This document shows, piece after piece, positions 8,881 through 18,156 of a stretch of 64,000 nt of DNA; position 1 is the stretch's first letter; each line of letters begins with the position of its first letter. Source of the stretch: CAIWHR01 sp963734575 (GTDB taxonomy: Bacteria > Pseudomonadota > Gammaproteobacteria > Burkholderiales > Casimicrobiaceae); contig CAVTHT010000020.1 of assembly GCA_963734575.1 (NCBI GenBank), positions 1-64,000 of the forward strand, in the 5' to 3' direction. The notes beneath the pieces are model-generated. The model saw only the letters and a program-made list of their open reading frames with translations. It was not told the DNA's origin and made no database searches. Made by a program: the position numbers and the translations under genes.

Positions 8881-10094
8881 GTGAGCAACGTCATTGCCGA
8901 ACTCCGGGCGGGCCTCGATCGTCGGCGGGACCAGCGGCTTCTGCGTGAGCGGCGCACGCTCGAATCGGCGCAGGGCCCTCACGTGGTGGTCGACGGCAGC
9001 GCCATCGTCGCGTTCGCGAGCAACGATTATCTCGGCCTCGCCGGTCATCCCGCGCTCGCCGCCGCGATGCACCGCGCGCTCGACGCATGGGGCGCGGGGG
9101 CGGGTGCGTCGCATCTCGTTGCGGGGCACATGGCACCGCACGCGTTGCTCGAGCGGGATCTCGCCGCTTTCGTGGCGCCCTGCGCGGATGCGCGCGCACT
9201 CACGTTTTCCGCCGGTTATCTCGCGAACCTCGGCATCCTGACCGCGCTCGCCGGACGCGGCGCCGCGGTGTTCGCCGATCGCCTCAATCATGCGTCGCTG
9301 AACGACGGTGCATTGCTGTCGCGGGCCGACTTCGTGCGCTATCCGCACCGGAACGTCGCCGCGCTCGCAGGGCTCATGGCGCGCTCGCCGGCGCGCCGCA
9401 AGGTGATCGCGACCGATGCGGTGTTCAGCATGGACGGCACGATCGCGCCCGTTCCCGAACTGCTCGCGCTCGCTGAGGCGCACGACGCGCTGCTGGTCGT
9501 GGACGATGCGCACGGCTTCGGCGTGCTGGGCGAGGGTCGCGGCACGCGCGGCGCATTTCGGCCTCGCCTCCGATCGTCTCGTGATCATGGGCACGCTCGG
9601 CAAGGCGGCGGGCATCGCCGGGGCATTCGTCGCGGCGCATCCGGTCATCGTCGACACCCTCGTGCAAACCGCGCGGCCCTACGTGTACACGACCGCCGCG
9701 CCGCCGATGCTCGCGGCGGGACTGGGCGCGAGCCTCGCGGATCATCCGCGACGCGCACGAGCAGCGCGCACGGCTCGCCACGCTGATTGCGCGCCTGGCA
9801 GAGGGCGCCGCCGGCCTGCCGTGGTCGCTCATGCCCTCGGCCACGCCGATCCAGCCGCTGCTCGTCGGCGATCACCGCGAAGCCGTCGCGCTCGCCGACG
9901 CGTTGTGGATGCGCGGCCTCTGGGCGCCCGCCATTCGTCCGCCAACGGTGCCCGCGGGGACCTCGCGGCTGCGCATCAGCCTTTCCGCCGCGCATTCGTC
10001 CGACGATGTCGATGCCCTGGTGCGCGCCCTGCACGAATGCGCGGCCATGCGGCCAGCGCGCACCGCAGCTTCGCCGGTCGCGCATGCCGGCTGA
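8881..10094 (+). CDS. bioF: 8-amino-7-oxononanoate synthase, two frameshifts
   Basis: BioF condenses pimeloyl-thioester with alanine in a PLP-dependent reaction. The start is GTG 8881. FASNDYLGLAGHPAL, GAGASHLVAGH, FSAGYLANLG, the PLP-contact DDAHGFGVLG and the lysine-bearing GTLGKAAG are all present. Frame changes near 9555 (before HFGLASDR) and near 9745 (before RDAHEQRARL) are needed to read to the TGA at 10094. The stop lies inside the bioH start region, an 11-base overlap that fits translational coupling. Confidence 0.93.
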
Positions 10095-10860
10095 GCTGCA
10101 CGTCGAGACCGTCGGCGCGGGTCCGCCGCTGGTGCTCTTGCACGGGTGGGGCATGCATGGCGGCCTGTGGATGCCCGTGCTGCCGCCGCTCGCGGCCCGC
10201 CATCGCGTCCACGTCGTCGACCTGCCCGGCCATGGCCACAGCGCGGCTGCAGGACCGGTGACGCTGGCCGCGATCGTGACGCGGCTCGCAGCGCACTTCG
10301 CTGCGGAGCGCGAGCTGGCCGTCCTCGGCTGGTCGCTCGGCGCGCTCGTCGCGATGCAGTGGGCGCTCGCCGCACCCGGGCAGGTGCTGGCGCTCGTGCT
10401 CGTCGCCGCGACGCCATGCTTCGTCAGCACGGAGGACTGGCCCCATGCGATCGACGACGACGCACTGCTTCGCTTCGGGGACGAGCTGCGCGTGTCGTAC
10501 CGGCTGACGCTGCAGCGGTTCCTGTCGCTGCAGCTGCAGGGCACCGACCACGGTCGCGCCACGCTCGCCGGGATGCGCCAGACGCTCTTCGCACGCGGCG
10601 AGCCGCGGCCTGCAGCGCTGGAGCAAGGTCTCGAGATCCTGCGCACCACCGACCTCCGTGGCGATGTGCAGCGGATCCGGCAACGGTCACTGGTGCTCGC
10701 TGGCGATCGCGACATGCTGGCACCGGTTGCGGCGGCGCGCGCGCTCGCAGCGGGCATGCCGCACGCGGACCTGGTCGTCCTGCCCGGCGCCGGGCATGTG
10801 CCGTTCCTTTCGCATCCGGACGCGTTCGTGCAGGCGGTGACAGGATTCCTCGATGGCTGA
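10084..10860 (+). CDS. bioH: Pimeloyl-[acyl-carrier protein] methyl ester esterase
   Basis: An alpha/beta hydrolase of 258 residues that removes the methyl group from pimeloyl-ACP methyl ester, ending the BioC-BioH route to pimelate. The triad is visible as GWSLG (Ser84), GDRD (Asp210) and GAGH (His238), and HGWGMH near residue 20 gives the oxyanion hole. It overlaps bioF upstream and bioC downstream. This position between bioF and bioC supports bioH over a generic hydrolase. Confidence 0.93.
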   Translation: MPAELHVETVGAGPPLVLLHGWGMHGGLWMPVLPPLAARHRVHVVDLPGHGHSAAAGPVTLAAIVTRLAAHFAAERELAVLGWSLGALVAMQWALAAPGQVLALVLVAATPCFVSTEDWPHAIDDDALLRFGDELRVSYRLTLQRFLSLQLQGTDHGRATLAGMRQTLFARGEPRPAALEQGLEILRTTDLRGDVQRIRQRSLVLAGDRDMLAPVAAARALAAGMPHADLVVLPGAGHVPFLSHPDAFVQAVTGFLDG

Positions 10861-11771
10861 GCCGCCGCAACAGGCGCCCGACGGACTCGATCCGCGGGCG
10901 GTGCGCCGCGCGTTCGCGCGTGCCGCGGGCACGTACGACGAGGCCGCGGTGCTGCAGCGCGAGGTCGGCCGCCGCATGGCCGAACGCCTCGACGTGGTCA
11001 GGCTCGAACCTGCGGCGATCCTCGACGCGGGCTGCGGCACCGGCGAGGCGCTGGACGATCTTGCTGCCCGCTATCCCGCCGCGCGTCGGGTCGCGCTCGA
11101 CATCGCCCTGCCGATGCTCGCGGCCGCGCGTGCACGGCATCCTGCGCGCGCGTCGCTGCTGGGCCGCATTGCGCCGGCATGGCGCTCCGGCGCCGACGCC
11201 GGCGGCGTTCGTGGCGGCCGACATGGCCGCACTGCCGTTCCGCGCCGCGCAGTTCGATCTCCTGTGGAGCAACCTCGCGTTGCAGTGGGTCAACGACATG
11301 CCGCAGGCGCTCGCCGAGTTCCGCCGGGTGCTGCGTGTCGGAGGCCTCGCGATGTTCACCACCCTGGGACCCGACACGCTGCAGGAGCTGCGCTTCGCCT
11401 TCCGCGACGCGGACTCGACGCCTCATGTCAGCCGCTTCGCCGACATGCACGACGTCGGCGACATGCTCGTGCACGCGGGCTTCGCCGACCCGGTGATGCA
11501 CATGGAGCGCATCACACTCACCTACACCGAGCCGCTAGCGATCATGCGCGACCTCAAGTCGCTCGGGGCCACCAACGCGACGATCGCGCGCCGCCGCGGG
11601 CTCTACGGCCGCAAGCGCTGGTCGCGCGCGGTCGCCGCGCTGGAGCGCATGCGCGTGGACGGCCGCATCCCGGTGACGTTCGAGGTCGTCTACGGCCACG
11701 CGTGGAAGGCGGAGCCCACGCACACCCCGGAAGGGCATCCGATCGTGCGCGTGCAGCGCAACCGTCCGTGA
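10853..11771 (+). CDS. bioC: Malonyl-ACP O-methyltransferase, one frameshift
   Basis: BioC methylates malonyl-ACP to start pimelate synthesis. The SAM-binding motif I is ILDAGCGTGEALDDL. LLWSNLALQWVND, a family hallmark, and RVLRVGGLAMFTTLGPDTLQELR follow. The frame changes near 11195 (TCCGGCGCCGAC), joining ...APAWRSG to APTPAAFVAADMAALPF. The ATG lies inside the end of bioH (8-base overlap), and the stop overlaps the bioD GTG. Confidence 0.93.
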
Positions 11772-12433
11772 GCCGCGGCATCTTCGTGACCGGCACCGAT
11801 ACCGGCGTCGGCAAGACGTTCGTCGCGTGCGCGCTCCTGCGCAGCCTCGCTGCGCAGGGCTTGCGGGCGGTCGGCATGAAGCCCGTTGCGGCCGGGCTCG
11901 ATGCCACGAGGGGCGTCGCCGAGGACGTGCGTGCGCTGATGCAGGCCGGCAACGTCCGGGCACCCGTAGCAACGATCAATCCCTATGCCTTCGCGCCGCC
12001 CATCGCCCCGCACGTCGCCGCGGCAGAGGCCGGCGTCGTCATCCGCCTCGAGCGGATCGCACAGTGCTACGAGGACCTCGCCGCGGTGAGCGACGTGGTG
12101 GTCGTCGAAGGCGCCGGGGGCGCGCTCGTGCCGCTCGGCGGCGGGACGGACATGCTCGACATCCCGTGGCGGTTGCGCTTGCCCGTGCTGATGGTGGTGG
12201 GCGTGCGGCTCGGTTGCATCAATCATGCGCTCCTCACGGCGGTCGCGCTGCGCGCCCGCGGCCTCGTGCTTGCGGGCTGGGTTGCGAACGGCGTCGATCC
12301 CACGATGTCGCATTCCGAGGCAACCGTCGCCAGCATCGCGGCTGCGCTCGGGCCGCCGCTCGCGCGCTTCGGATACGGCGAGCGGGAACCGGCGTTCGAT
12401 GCCCGCGCATGTGTTGTCGTGCGTGGCGCGTGA
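11768..12433 (+). CDS. bioD: ATP-dependent dethiobiotin synthetase
   Basis: BioD carboxylates diaminopelargonate to dethiobiotin using ATP. The 221-residue product has the P-loop GTDTGVGKT (residues 9-17), the substrate-binding KPVAAG, and VVVEGAGGALVPL. The start GTG 11768 overlaps the bioC stop as GTGA. With bioB, F, H and C this makes all late biotin steps except bioA, which is not in this window. Confidence 0.95.
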   Translation: MSRGIFVTGTDTGVGKTFVACALLRSLAAQGLRAVGMKPVAAGLDATRGVAEDVRALMQAGNVRAPVATINPYAFAPPIAPHVAAAEAGVVIRLERIAQCYEDLAAVSDVVVVEGAGGALVPLGGGTDMLDIPWRLRLPVLMVVGVRLGCINHALLTAVALRARGLVLAGWVANGVDPTMSHSEATVASIAAALGPPLARFGYGEREPAFDARACVVVRGA

Positions 12434-12475
12434 TGCGTTCCGCGACGAGGAACCGTGTCTCGATGCTGGCATCCG

Positions 12476-12484
12476 TGCTAACAT
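12476..12484 (+). promoter_or_regulatory. Possible extended -10 promoter upstream of the DUF2244/cox region
   Basis: TGC-TAACAT lies in the 156-base gap between bioD and the DUF2244 gene, about 105 bases before its ATG. The TG extension is favourable, but no clear -35 is seen. Confidence 0.3.
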
Positions 12485-12589
12485 TTTTCGGCTTCGACGG
12501 ACTCGGGGGCAGGCGTGCACGCAGCGATGGAGGTCGCCTGCCGCGCAGCCGCCGCAAGCGCGTCGCGTTGCGCTGACCGGGTGCGATGA

Positions 12590-13077
12590 ATGCCGAACGC
12601 ACTTCCCCCGTTGCCGGTCCAGCTCGAGTTCTGCGTTGTTGCGCGCCGATTTAATTCCATACCCGCGCGCCAGAGATGGCTATTTTTCGGTATCCTCGCG
12701 GGTTTCTCGCTGGGCGACGGGGCTGACGGCAGTCGTGCTGGGTGCGTGGCCGGTGCTGCCGTACTCGCTCCTCGAGGCATGTGCGCTGGCGGCGGCGTTC
12801 TGGTACGTCGAGCGGCATGCGGAGGACTGGGAGCGTCTCACGGTCGTTGCGGACCGCGTGGTCGTGGAGCGCGGCCGGGCGAGGTTGCTTCGAGAAGCGC
12901 GAGTTCAACCGGCACTGGGTGCGGGTCGAGCTCACGGAACGAGGGAGCGCCTGGGGACGGCGACCGTGCATCGAGCTGCGCTTCGCCGGGGAGCCGGTGA
13001 TGTTCGGCGATGCGCTGCCACGCGAAGAGCGCGAGCGGGTTGCACGGGAGTTGCGGCGCCTGCTGTGCGCGCACTAG
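12590..13077 (+). CDS. DUF2244 membrane protein, two frameshifts
   Basis: A roughly 160-residue DUF2244 protein of unknown function. The N-terminal part (PVQLEFCVVARRFNSIP then WLFFGILAGFSL) leads into the conserved GAWPVLPYSLLEACALAAAFWY membrane segment. The C-terminal part contains FNRHWVRVEL. Frame changes near 12715 and 12890 are needed to join these. Members of this family are often next to cytochrome oxidase genes, as here just upstream of coxB, but a role in oxidase assembly is only inferred. Confidence 0.75.
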
Positions 13078-13129
13078 GTTTGACTTGGCCTACTGGGGAA
13101 CGACGTTGGATGCACTGAAGAGTTGCGTG

Positions 13130-14329
13130 ATGCGGATCGGTGAGCGGTGCAGCGCGCTGCAGCGCCTGGCAATGACTGCGGTGACCGCCCTGGTGCTCGC
13201 CTTGCCCCTCATGGCGATGGCGCAGACGCCCGCGCCGGCGCCCGACGCGCCCTCCCGGCTCGCGCCCGCCGCGCTGCCGGTGACGTCGAGCCCGTACAAC
13301 CTGCAGGACCCGGTCACGCCGATCGCGCGCGAGATGTACGCGCTCCACAACTACATCATGTGGATCTGCGTCGCCATCTTCATCGGCGTCTTCGGCGTGA
13401 TGTTCTACGCGCTGTTCAAGCATCGGCGCTCGGTCGGTCACGAGGCCGCGCACTTCCACGAGAACACGCTCGTCGAGGTCGTGTGGACGGTCATCCCGTT
13501 CCTGATCCTGCTGTTCATGGCCTGGCCGGCGACGAAGACCATCCTTGCCATGAAGGACACCTCGTCGCCCGACCTGACGATCAAGGTGACCGGCTACCAG
13601 TGGAAGTGGAACTACGACTACGTGCACGACGGCTTCGGGTTCTACTCGAACCTCGCCACGCCGCTCGCGCAGCGCGAGAACCGCGAGCCGAAGGGCGCGA
13701 ACTACCTGCTCGAGGTGGACAGTCCCATGGTCGTGCCGGTGAACGCCAAGGTGCGCCTGCTCCTCACCGCGAACGACGTCATCCACTCGTGGTGGATTCC
13801 CGCGTTCGGCGTGAAGCAGGATGCCATCCCGGGCGTGGTGCGCGACACGTGGTTCAAGGCGGAGAAGGTCGGCACCTACCGCGGCCAGTGCGCGGAACTC
13901 TGCGGCAAGGAGCATGGGTTCATGCCGATCGTCGTCGAGGTGAAGTCGCCCGAGGACTACAAGACCTGGGTCGCCGAGCAGAAGCAGAAGGGGGCCGCGG
14001 CCGCTGAAGATCCCACCAAGGCGTGGGACCCCAAGGAGCTTGCGACGCGCGGCGAGAAGATCTATGCGGCCAATTGCGCCGCCTGCCACCAGGCGACGGG
14101 GCAGGGCGTTCCGGGTGCCTTCCCGGCGCTGGCCGGATCGAAGATCGTCAACGGCGCCCCGGCGGACCAGATCCACATCGTGCTGAACGGCAAGCCGGGC
14201 ACGGCCATGCCGCCGTGGAAGGCCCTGTCCGACACGGACATCGCCGCGGTCATCGACTACACGCGCACGAGCTGGGGCAACAAGGGCGAGCCCGTGCAGC
14301 CCAAGGACGTCAAGGCCGGACGCGGTTGA
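13130..14329 (+). CDS. coxB: Cytochrome c oxidase subunit II with fused cytochrome c domain
   Basis: Subunit II takes electrons from cytochrome c through the dinuclear CuA site. The 399-residue product has a signal peptide (about 1-31) and two membrane helices near 72-96 and 115-135. The CuA ligands sit in NDVIHS (His219) and GQCAELCGKEHGFM (Cys254, Glu256, Cys258, His262, Met265). A C-terminal cytochrome c domain carries CAACH (316-320) and a likely axial Met360, so this is a caa3-type subunit. ATG 13130 gives a proper signal peptide. It opens the coxB-coxA-small protein-ctaG-coxC run. Confidence 0.96.
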   Translation: MRIGERCSALQRLAMTAVTALVLALPLMAMAQTPAPAPDAPSRLAPAALPVTSSPYNLQDPVTPIAREMYALHNYIMWICVAIFIGVFGVMFYALFKHRRSVGHEAAHFHENTLVEVVWTVIPFLILLFMAWPATKTILAMKDTSSPDLTIKVTGYQWKWNYDYVHDGFGFYSNLATPLAQRENREPKGANYLLEVDSPMVVPVNAKVRLLLTANDVIHSWWIPAFGVKQDAIPGVVRDTWFKAEKVGTYRGQCAELCGKEHGFMPIVVEVKSPEDYKTWVAEQKQKGAAAAEDPTKAWDPKELATRGEKIYAANCAACHQATGQGVPGAFPALAGSKIVNGAPADQIHIVLNGKPGTAMPPWKALSDTDIAAVIDYTRTSWGNKGEPVQPKDVKAGRG

Positions 14330-14375
14330 CCGCCGGTTCCGCAACCACGCATACGCCGCACGCCAGGAGATTCCG

Positions 14376-15974
14376 ATGAGCAGCATCCCCCACGACCACG
14401 CCGCCGGCCACGACCTCGGGCACGAGCACGCGCATCATCCGACCGGCATCATGCGGTGGATCACGACCACCAACCACAAGGACATCGGCACGCTGTACCT
14501 GTGGTTCTCGTTCATCATGTTCCTGGTGGGCGGCGTGATGGCGCTCACGATCCGCGCCGAGCTCTTCCAGCCCGGGCTGCAGATCGTCGAACCGGAGTTC
14601 TTCAACTCCCTCACCACGATGCACGGCCTCATCATGATCTTCGGCGCGATCATGCCGGCCGCGGTGGGCTTCGCGAACTGGATGATCCCGCTCATGATCG
14701 GCGCGCCCGACATGGCGTTCGCGCGCATGAACAACTGGAGCTTCTGGCTGCTCCCGCCGGCGGCGATCCTGCTGGTCCTCACGTTCTTCATGCCGGGCGG
14801 CGCGCCGGGCTCCGGCTGGACGATGTATCCGCCGCTGTCGGTGCAGCAGGGCATGGGCATGGACCTCACGATCTTCGCGGTGCACATCATGGGTGCGTCG
14901 TCGATCATGGGCTCGATCAACATCATCACGACGATCCTGAACCTGCGCGCCCCCGGCATGACGCTGATGAAGATGCCGCTGTTCTGCTGGACGTGGCTCA
15001 TCACGGCGTACCTCCTGATCGCGGTGATGCCGGTGCTCGCGGGCTCGGTGACCATGCTCCTGACCGACCGCCACTTCGGCACCAGCTTCTTCAACGCGGC
15101 GGGCGGCGGCGATCCGGTCCTCTTCCAGCACGTGTTCTGGTTCTTCGGGCACCCCGAGGTCTACATCCTGATCCTGCCGGCGTTCGGGATCATTTCCCAA
15201 GTCATCCCGGTGTTCTCGCGCAAGCCCCTCTTCGGCTACGCGTCGATGGTGTACGCCGTCGCGGCGATCGCGATCCTGTCGTTCATCGTCTGGGCGCATC
15301 ACATGTTCACCACCGGCCTGCCCACCGCCGGCCTGCTGTTCTACATGTACGCGACCATGCTGATCGCAGTCCCCACCGGCGTGAAGGTGTTCAACTGGGT
15401 GGCCACGATGTGGAAGGGCTCGATCTCGTTCGAGACGCCGTTCCTGTTCGCCCTCGGGTTCCTCTTCCTGTTCACGCTCGGCGGCTTCACCGGCCTCGTG
15501 CTGGCGATCATGCCCGTGGACATCCACCTCCAGGACACCTACTACGTCGTCGCGCACTTCCACTACGTGATGGTCGCCGGCAGCCTGTTCGCCTTCTTCA
15601 GCGGCGTGTACTTCTGGATTCCCAAGTGGACCGGCACGATGTACAACGAGAAGCTCGGCCAGTGGCACTTCTGGCTGTCCTTCGTCAGCTTCAACGTCAC
15701 CTTCTTCCCGATGCACTTCGTGGGCCTTGCCGGCATGCCGCGGCGGATCCCCGACTACGCCCAGCAGTTCGCGAACTGGAACATGATCGAGAGCATCGGC
15801 GCGTTCGGCTTCGGCCTGTCGCAGCTGGTGTTCCTGTACGCGGTGCTGAAGTGCATCCGCGGTGATGGCGAGAAGGCCCCGGCCAAGCCCTGGGACGGCG
15901 CGCATACGCTCGAGTGGACAGTGCCCTCGCCGGCGCCGTACCACACCTTCGAGACGCCGCCCGAGGTCAAGTGA
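14376..15974 (+). CDS. coxA: Cytochrome c oxidase subunit I
   Basis: Catalytic subunit of an aa3-type heme-copper oxidase, reducing O2 to water and pumping protons. The 532-residue, about 12-helix protein has heme a ligand His83, FFGHPEVYI with the CuB His259, Glu261 and cross-linking Tyr263, His308/309, and VAHFHYV (His394, His396). TGVKVF holds the K-channel lysine. Glu in GHPEVY places it in the A1 type. A His-rich N-terminus (residues 6-21) is present. No frame breaks across 1.6 kb. Confidence 0.98.
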   Translation: MSSIPHDHAAGHDLGHEHAHHPTGIMRWITTTNHKDIGTLYLWFSFIMFLVGGVMALTIRAELFQPGLQIVEPEFFNSLTTMHGLIMIFGAIMPAAVGFANWMIPLMIGAPDMAFARMNNWSFWLLPPAAILLVLTFFMPGGAPGSGWTMYPPLSVQQGMGMDLTIFAVHIMGASSIMGSINIITTILNLRAPGMTLMKMPLFCWTWLITAYLLIAVMPVLAGSVTMLLTDRHFGTSFFNAAGGGDPVLFQHVFWFFGHPEVYILILPAFGIISQVIPVFSRKPLFGYASMVYAVAAIAILSFIVWAHHMFTTGLPTAGLLFYMYATMLIAVPTGVKVFNWVATMWKGSISFETPFLFALGFLFLFTLGGFTGLVLAIMPVDIHLQDTYYVVAHFHYVMVAGSLFAFFSGVYFWIPKWTGTMYNEKLGQWHFWLSFVSFNVTFFPMHFVGLAGMPRRIPDYAQQFANWNMIESIGAFGFGLSQLVFLYAVLKCIRGDGEKAPAKPWDGAHTLEWTVPSPAPYHTFETPPEVK

Positions 15975-16000
15975 CGGCGTCGCGGGCGAGCTTGCGCACC

Positions 16001-16201
16001 ATGGCCAACCTGCCGGAGGACCGCAAGCGGCAGAACATCCGCACGGCGCTGGTGTTCGTGTCGGTCGCGGTCGTCTTCTTCTTTGGCGTGTTCGCCGCGC
16101 GCCTGCTCGGCACGGATACCGGCGGCCTCACCGTGCTGGGCATCGCCATCGTGGTGTTCCTGGTCGTGGCGATCGGCTACAACCTGCGCAGCCGCCGATG
16201 A
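16001..16201 (+). CDS. Small two-helix cytochrome oxidase assembly protein
   Basis: A 66-residue protein starting MANLPEDRKRQNIRTAL. The charged N-terminus plus one helix (VFVSVAVVFFFGVFAARLL) resembles the small assembly protein often found between coxA and ctaG in betaproteobacteria. A second helix (LTVLGIAIVVFLVVAIGY) follows, which I do not recall in the usual shorter form. GTG 15971, overlapping the coxA stop, is an alternative start. Its TGA overlaps the ctaG ATG, so it is coupled to the copper-insertion gene. Confidence 0.7.
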   Translation: MANLPEDRKRQNIRTALVFVSVAVVFFFGVFAARLLGTDTGGLTVLGIAIVVFLVVAIGYNLRSRR

Positions 16202-16731
16202 ATGCCGTCCAGCGCGCCGACAACCGCAGCCTGCTGCTGAAGCTCGGCGTGATCGTGCTCGCCATGTTCGGCTTCGGCTTCGCGCTCGTGCCGTTCTACG
16301 AGAAGATCTGCCAGGTCACGGGGCTGCGCGACATCGATCGCGCCGACGAGGTGCGCAACACCCAGGTCGATTACGGGCGCACCGTGCGCGTCGAGTTCGA
16401 CGCCAACGTGCGCAAGCTGCCGTGGACCTTCCGGCCCATCGAGACGCTCCGCCCGGTGCATCCGGGCGAGGTGACGCAGGTGATGTACGAGATCGTCAAC
16501 ACGACCGACCGCCGGGTGACGGGCCAGGCGATCCCGAGCTACGGGCCGCAGCAGGCCGCACAGTATTTCCACAAGCTCGACTGCTTCTGCTTCACCCGGC
16601 AGGTGCTCGAGCCTGGCGAGCGCCGGCAGATGCCGGTGGTGTTCGTGCTCGATCCCAAGCTGCCGGATGACATCGGGACGATCACGCTCTCGTACACGTT
16701 CTTCGAAGTCGAGACGGGCAAGGGCGGCTGA
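16198..16731 (+). CDS. ctaG: Cytochrome c oxidase assembly protein CtaG/Cox11
   Basis: A 177-residue Cox11-type copper chaperone that delivers copper to the CuB site of CoxA. One N-terminal membrane helix (about 11-33) is followed by a periplasmic domain with the copper-binding CFCF (Cys129, Cys131). FYEKICQVTGL, near residue 33, is a further conserved block. The start overlaps the preceding stop as ATGA. Confidence 0.95.
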   Translation: MNAVQRADNRSLLLKLGVIVLAMFGFGFALVPFYEKICQVTGLRDIDRADEVRNTQVDYGRTVRVEFDANVRKLPWTFRPIETLRPVHPGEVTQVMYEIVNTTDRRVTGQAIPSYGPQQAAQYFHKLDCFCFTRQVLEPGERRQMPVVFVLDPKLPDDIGTITLSYTFFEVETGKGG

Positions 16732-16796
16732 GCCGCCCGGTGAATTGAGGATCGGGCCTTGCGCCCGGATTTGAGCGGCAATACGAGGAGTCGTCG

Positions 16797-17660
16797 ATGA
16801 GCGCAGCACAGACGGGCGCCAAGCCCTATTACTTCGTTCCGCAGCCGTCGCACTGGCCGATCACCGGCTCGTTCGCGCTGCTGCTGATGGCCCTCGGGGC
16901 GGCGTTCTGGATGAATCACCTCGCCGTCGGGCCCTGGCTGCTGCTCGCAGGTCTCGCCGTGCTGGTGTTCATGATGTTCGGCTGGTTCGGCACGGTGATC
17001 GGCGAGTCGGAGCACCACCTCTACAACAAGAAGGTGGACACCTCCTTCCGCTGGAGCATGAGCTGGTTCATCTTCTCGGAGGTGATGTTCTTCGGCGCGT
17101 TCTTCGGCGCGCTGTTCTACATCCGCGTGCTGTCGGTGCCGGACCTCGGCAGCCTCATGTCGAACCAGTTCGTGTGGCCCAACTTCGTGGCCGGCTGGCC
17201 GAGCGTCGGCCCGTACATCCGCCAGGAGTTCACGCCGATGGAGGCGTGGGGCATTCCGGCGCTGAACACGCTGATCCTGCTCACGTCCGGCGTGACCCTC
17301 ACCATCGCCCACCACGCGCTCAAGTCCGGCCATCGCGGCGCGCTCAAGCTGTGGCTCTTCATCACGATCGCGCTGGGCTTCACGTTCCTCGGCTTCCAGG
17401 CCTACGAGTACCACCACGCCTGGACCGAGATGGGTCTGCGGCTCTCCACCGGCGTGTACGGCTCGACGTTCTACATGCTGACGGGCTTCCACGGCTTCCA
17501 CGTGACGATCGGCGCGATCATGCTGTCGGTCATGCTCGGACGTGCGATGCGCGGGCACTTCGATTCGGAGCACCACTTCGGTTTCGAGGCCGCGGCGTGG
17601 TACTGGCACTTCGTGGACGTGGTGTGGCTGCTGCTGTTCATCCTGGTGTACTGGCTCTGA
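16797..17660 (+). CDS. coxC: Cytochrome c oxidase subunit III
   Basis: A 287-residue subunit III with about seven membrane helices. Conserved features include KPYYFVPQPSHWPITGS at the N-terminus, FIFSEVMFFGAFF, GFxxYEYxxA, and the C-terminal YWHFVDVVWLLLFILVYW. It binds lipids and stabilises the oxidase, sustaining proton uptake. ATG 16797 is preceded by an AGGAG-like site. A strong terminator follows 30 bases after the stop, closing the oxidase transcript. Confidence 0.97.
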   Translation: MSAAQTGAKPYYFVPQPSHWPITGSFALLLMALGAAFWMNHLAVGPWLLLAGLAVLVFMMFGWFGTVIGESEHHLYNKKVDTSFRWSMSWFIFSEVMFFGAFFGALFYIRVLSVPDLGSLMSNQFVWPNFVAGWPSVGPYIRQEFTPMEAWGIPALNTLILLTSGVTLTIAHHALKSGHRGALKLWLFITIALGFTFLGFQAYEYHHAWTEMGLRLSTGVYGSTFYMLTGFHGFHVTIGAIMLSVMLGRAMRGHFDSEHHFGFEAAAWYWHFVDVVWLLLFILVYWL

Positions 17661-17690
17661 CGGCCACCGGCTGAGGTCGAGCCTGCACGC

Positions 17691-17719
17691 AAGCCGCACG
17701 GCGCGCCCGTGCGGCTTTT
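17691..17719 (+). terminator. Rho-independent terminator after coxC
   Basis: An 11-bp perfect stem (17691-17701 with 17707-17717), 5-base loop and TTTT tail follow coxC. The next gene on the minus strand ends at 17758, so this also separates convergent genes. Confidence 0.85.
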
Positions 17720-17757
17720 GCTTTGCGCCGGCGCAGCGCGGCAGGGCGCGCCGGAAT

Positions 17758-17958
17758 CTATCGCAGCCCGGTGGATCCGATCCAGCCGAGGCGGTAGGAC
17801 AGCATCAGGAACGCGAACAGGCCGACGGAAAGCGCCACGCGCAGCGCGAGCGCCTTGACGATGCGCGTGCCGGAGCCCTTGTCGCGATAGAGGAACACCA
17901 GCGCCGAGAAGAGGCTGACGATGATGGCAAGCAGGACGAGGATGACGATGATCTTCAC
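17758..17958 (-). CDS. Twin transmembrane DUF2909 protein
   Basis: A 66-residue membrane protein with two helices (IIVILVLLAIIVSLFSALVF and VALSVGLFAFLMLSYRLGWI) around the conserved YRDKGSGTRIVKALALRV loop. This matches DUF2909, a family regularly found in proteobacterial cytochrome oxidase clusters; function unknown. GTG 17958 matches the usual short form beginning at the first helix; an upstream ATG at 18009 would add 17 residues. It is antisense to its oxidase-assembly neighbours. Confidence 0.82.
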   Translation of the reverse strand: MKIIVILVLLAIIVSLFSALVFLYRDKGSGTRIVKALALRVALSVGLFAFLMLSYRLGWIGSTGLR

Positions 17959-18156
17959 GGACGGCGGGGATGATGCGGCTGCGCGCGATGCGCTGCGGCG
18001 ATACGCCATGCTACGCCGAATGTCCTGCCATTGAGCACGACTGCCGCGCAGCGTTGCCTGCACGACGCGCTGCACGTCTCCGCCGGCGCGCATGCGCACG
18101 CCACGGCGATGCGCCGCGCCGTCACGCCACTCCGGCAGTCCCGACTTCACGCGCCC

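Noticed and set aside
14310..15944. 544-residue open frame antisense to coxA
   Set aside because: Highly charged His/Arg/Glu sequence with no domain; coxA on the other strand has every catalytic ligand.
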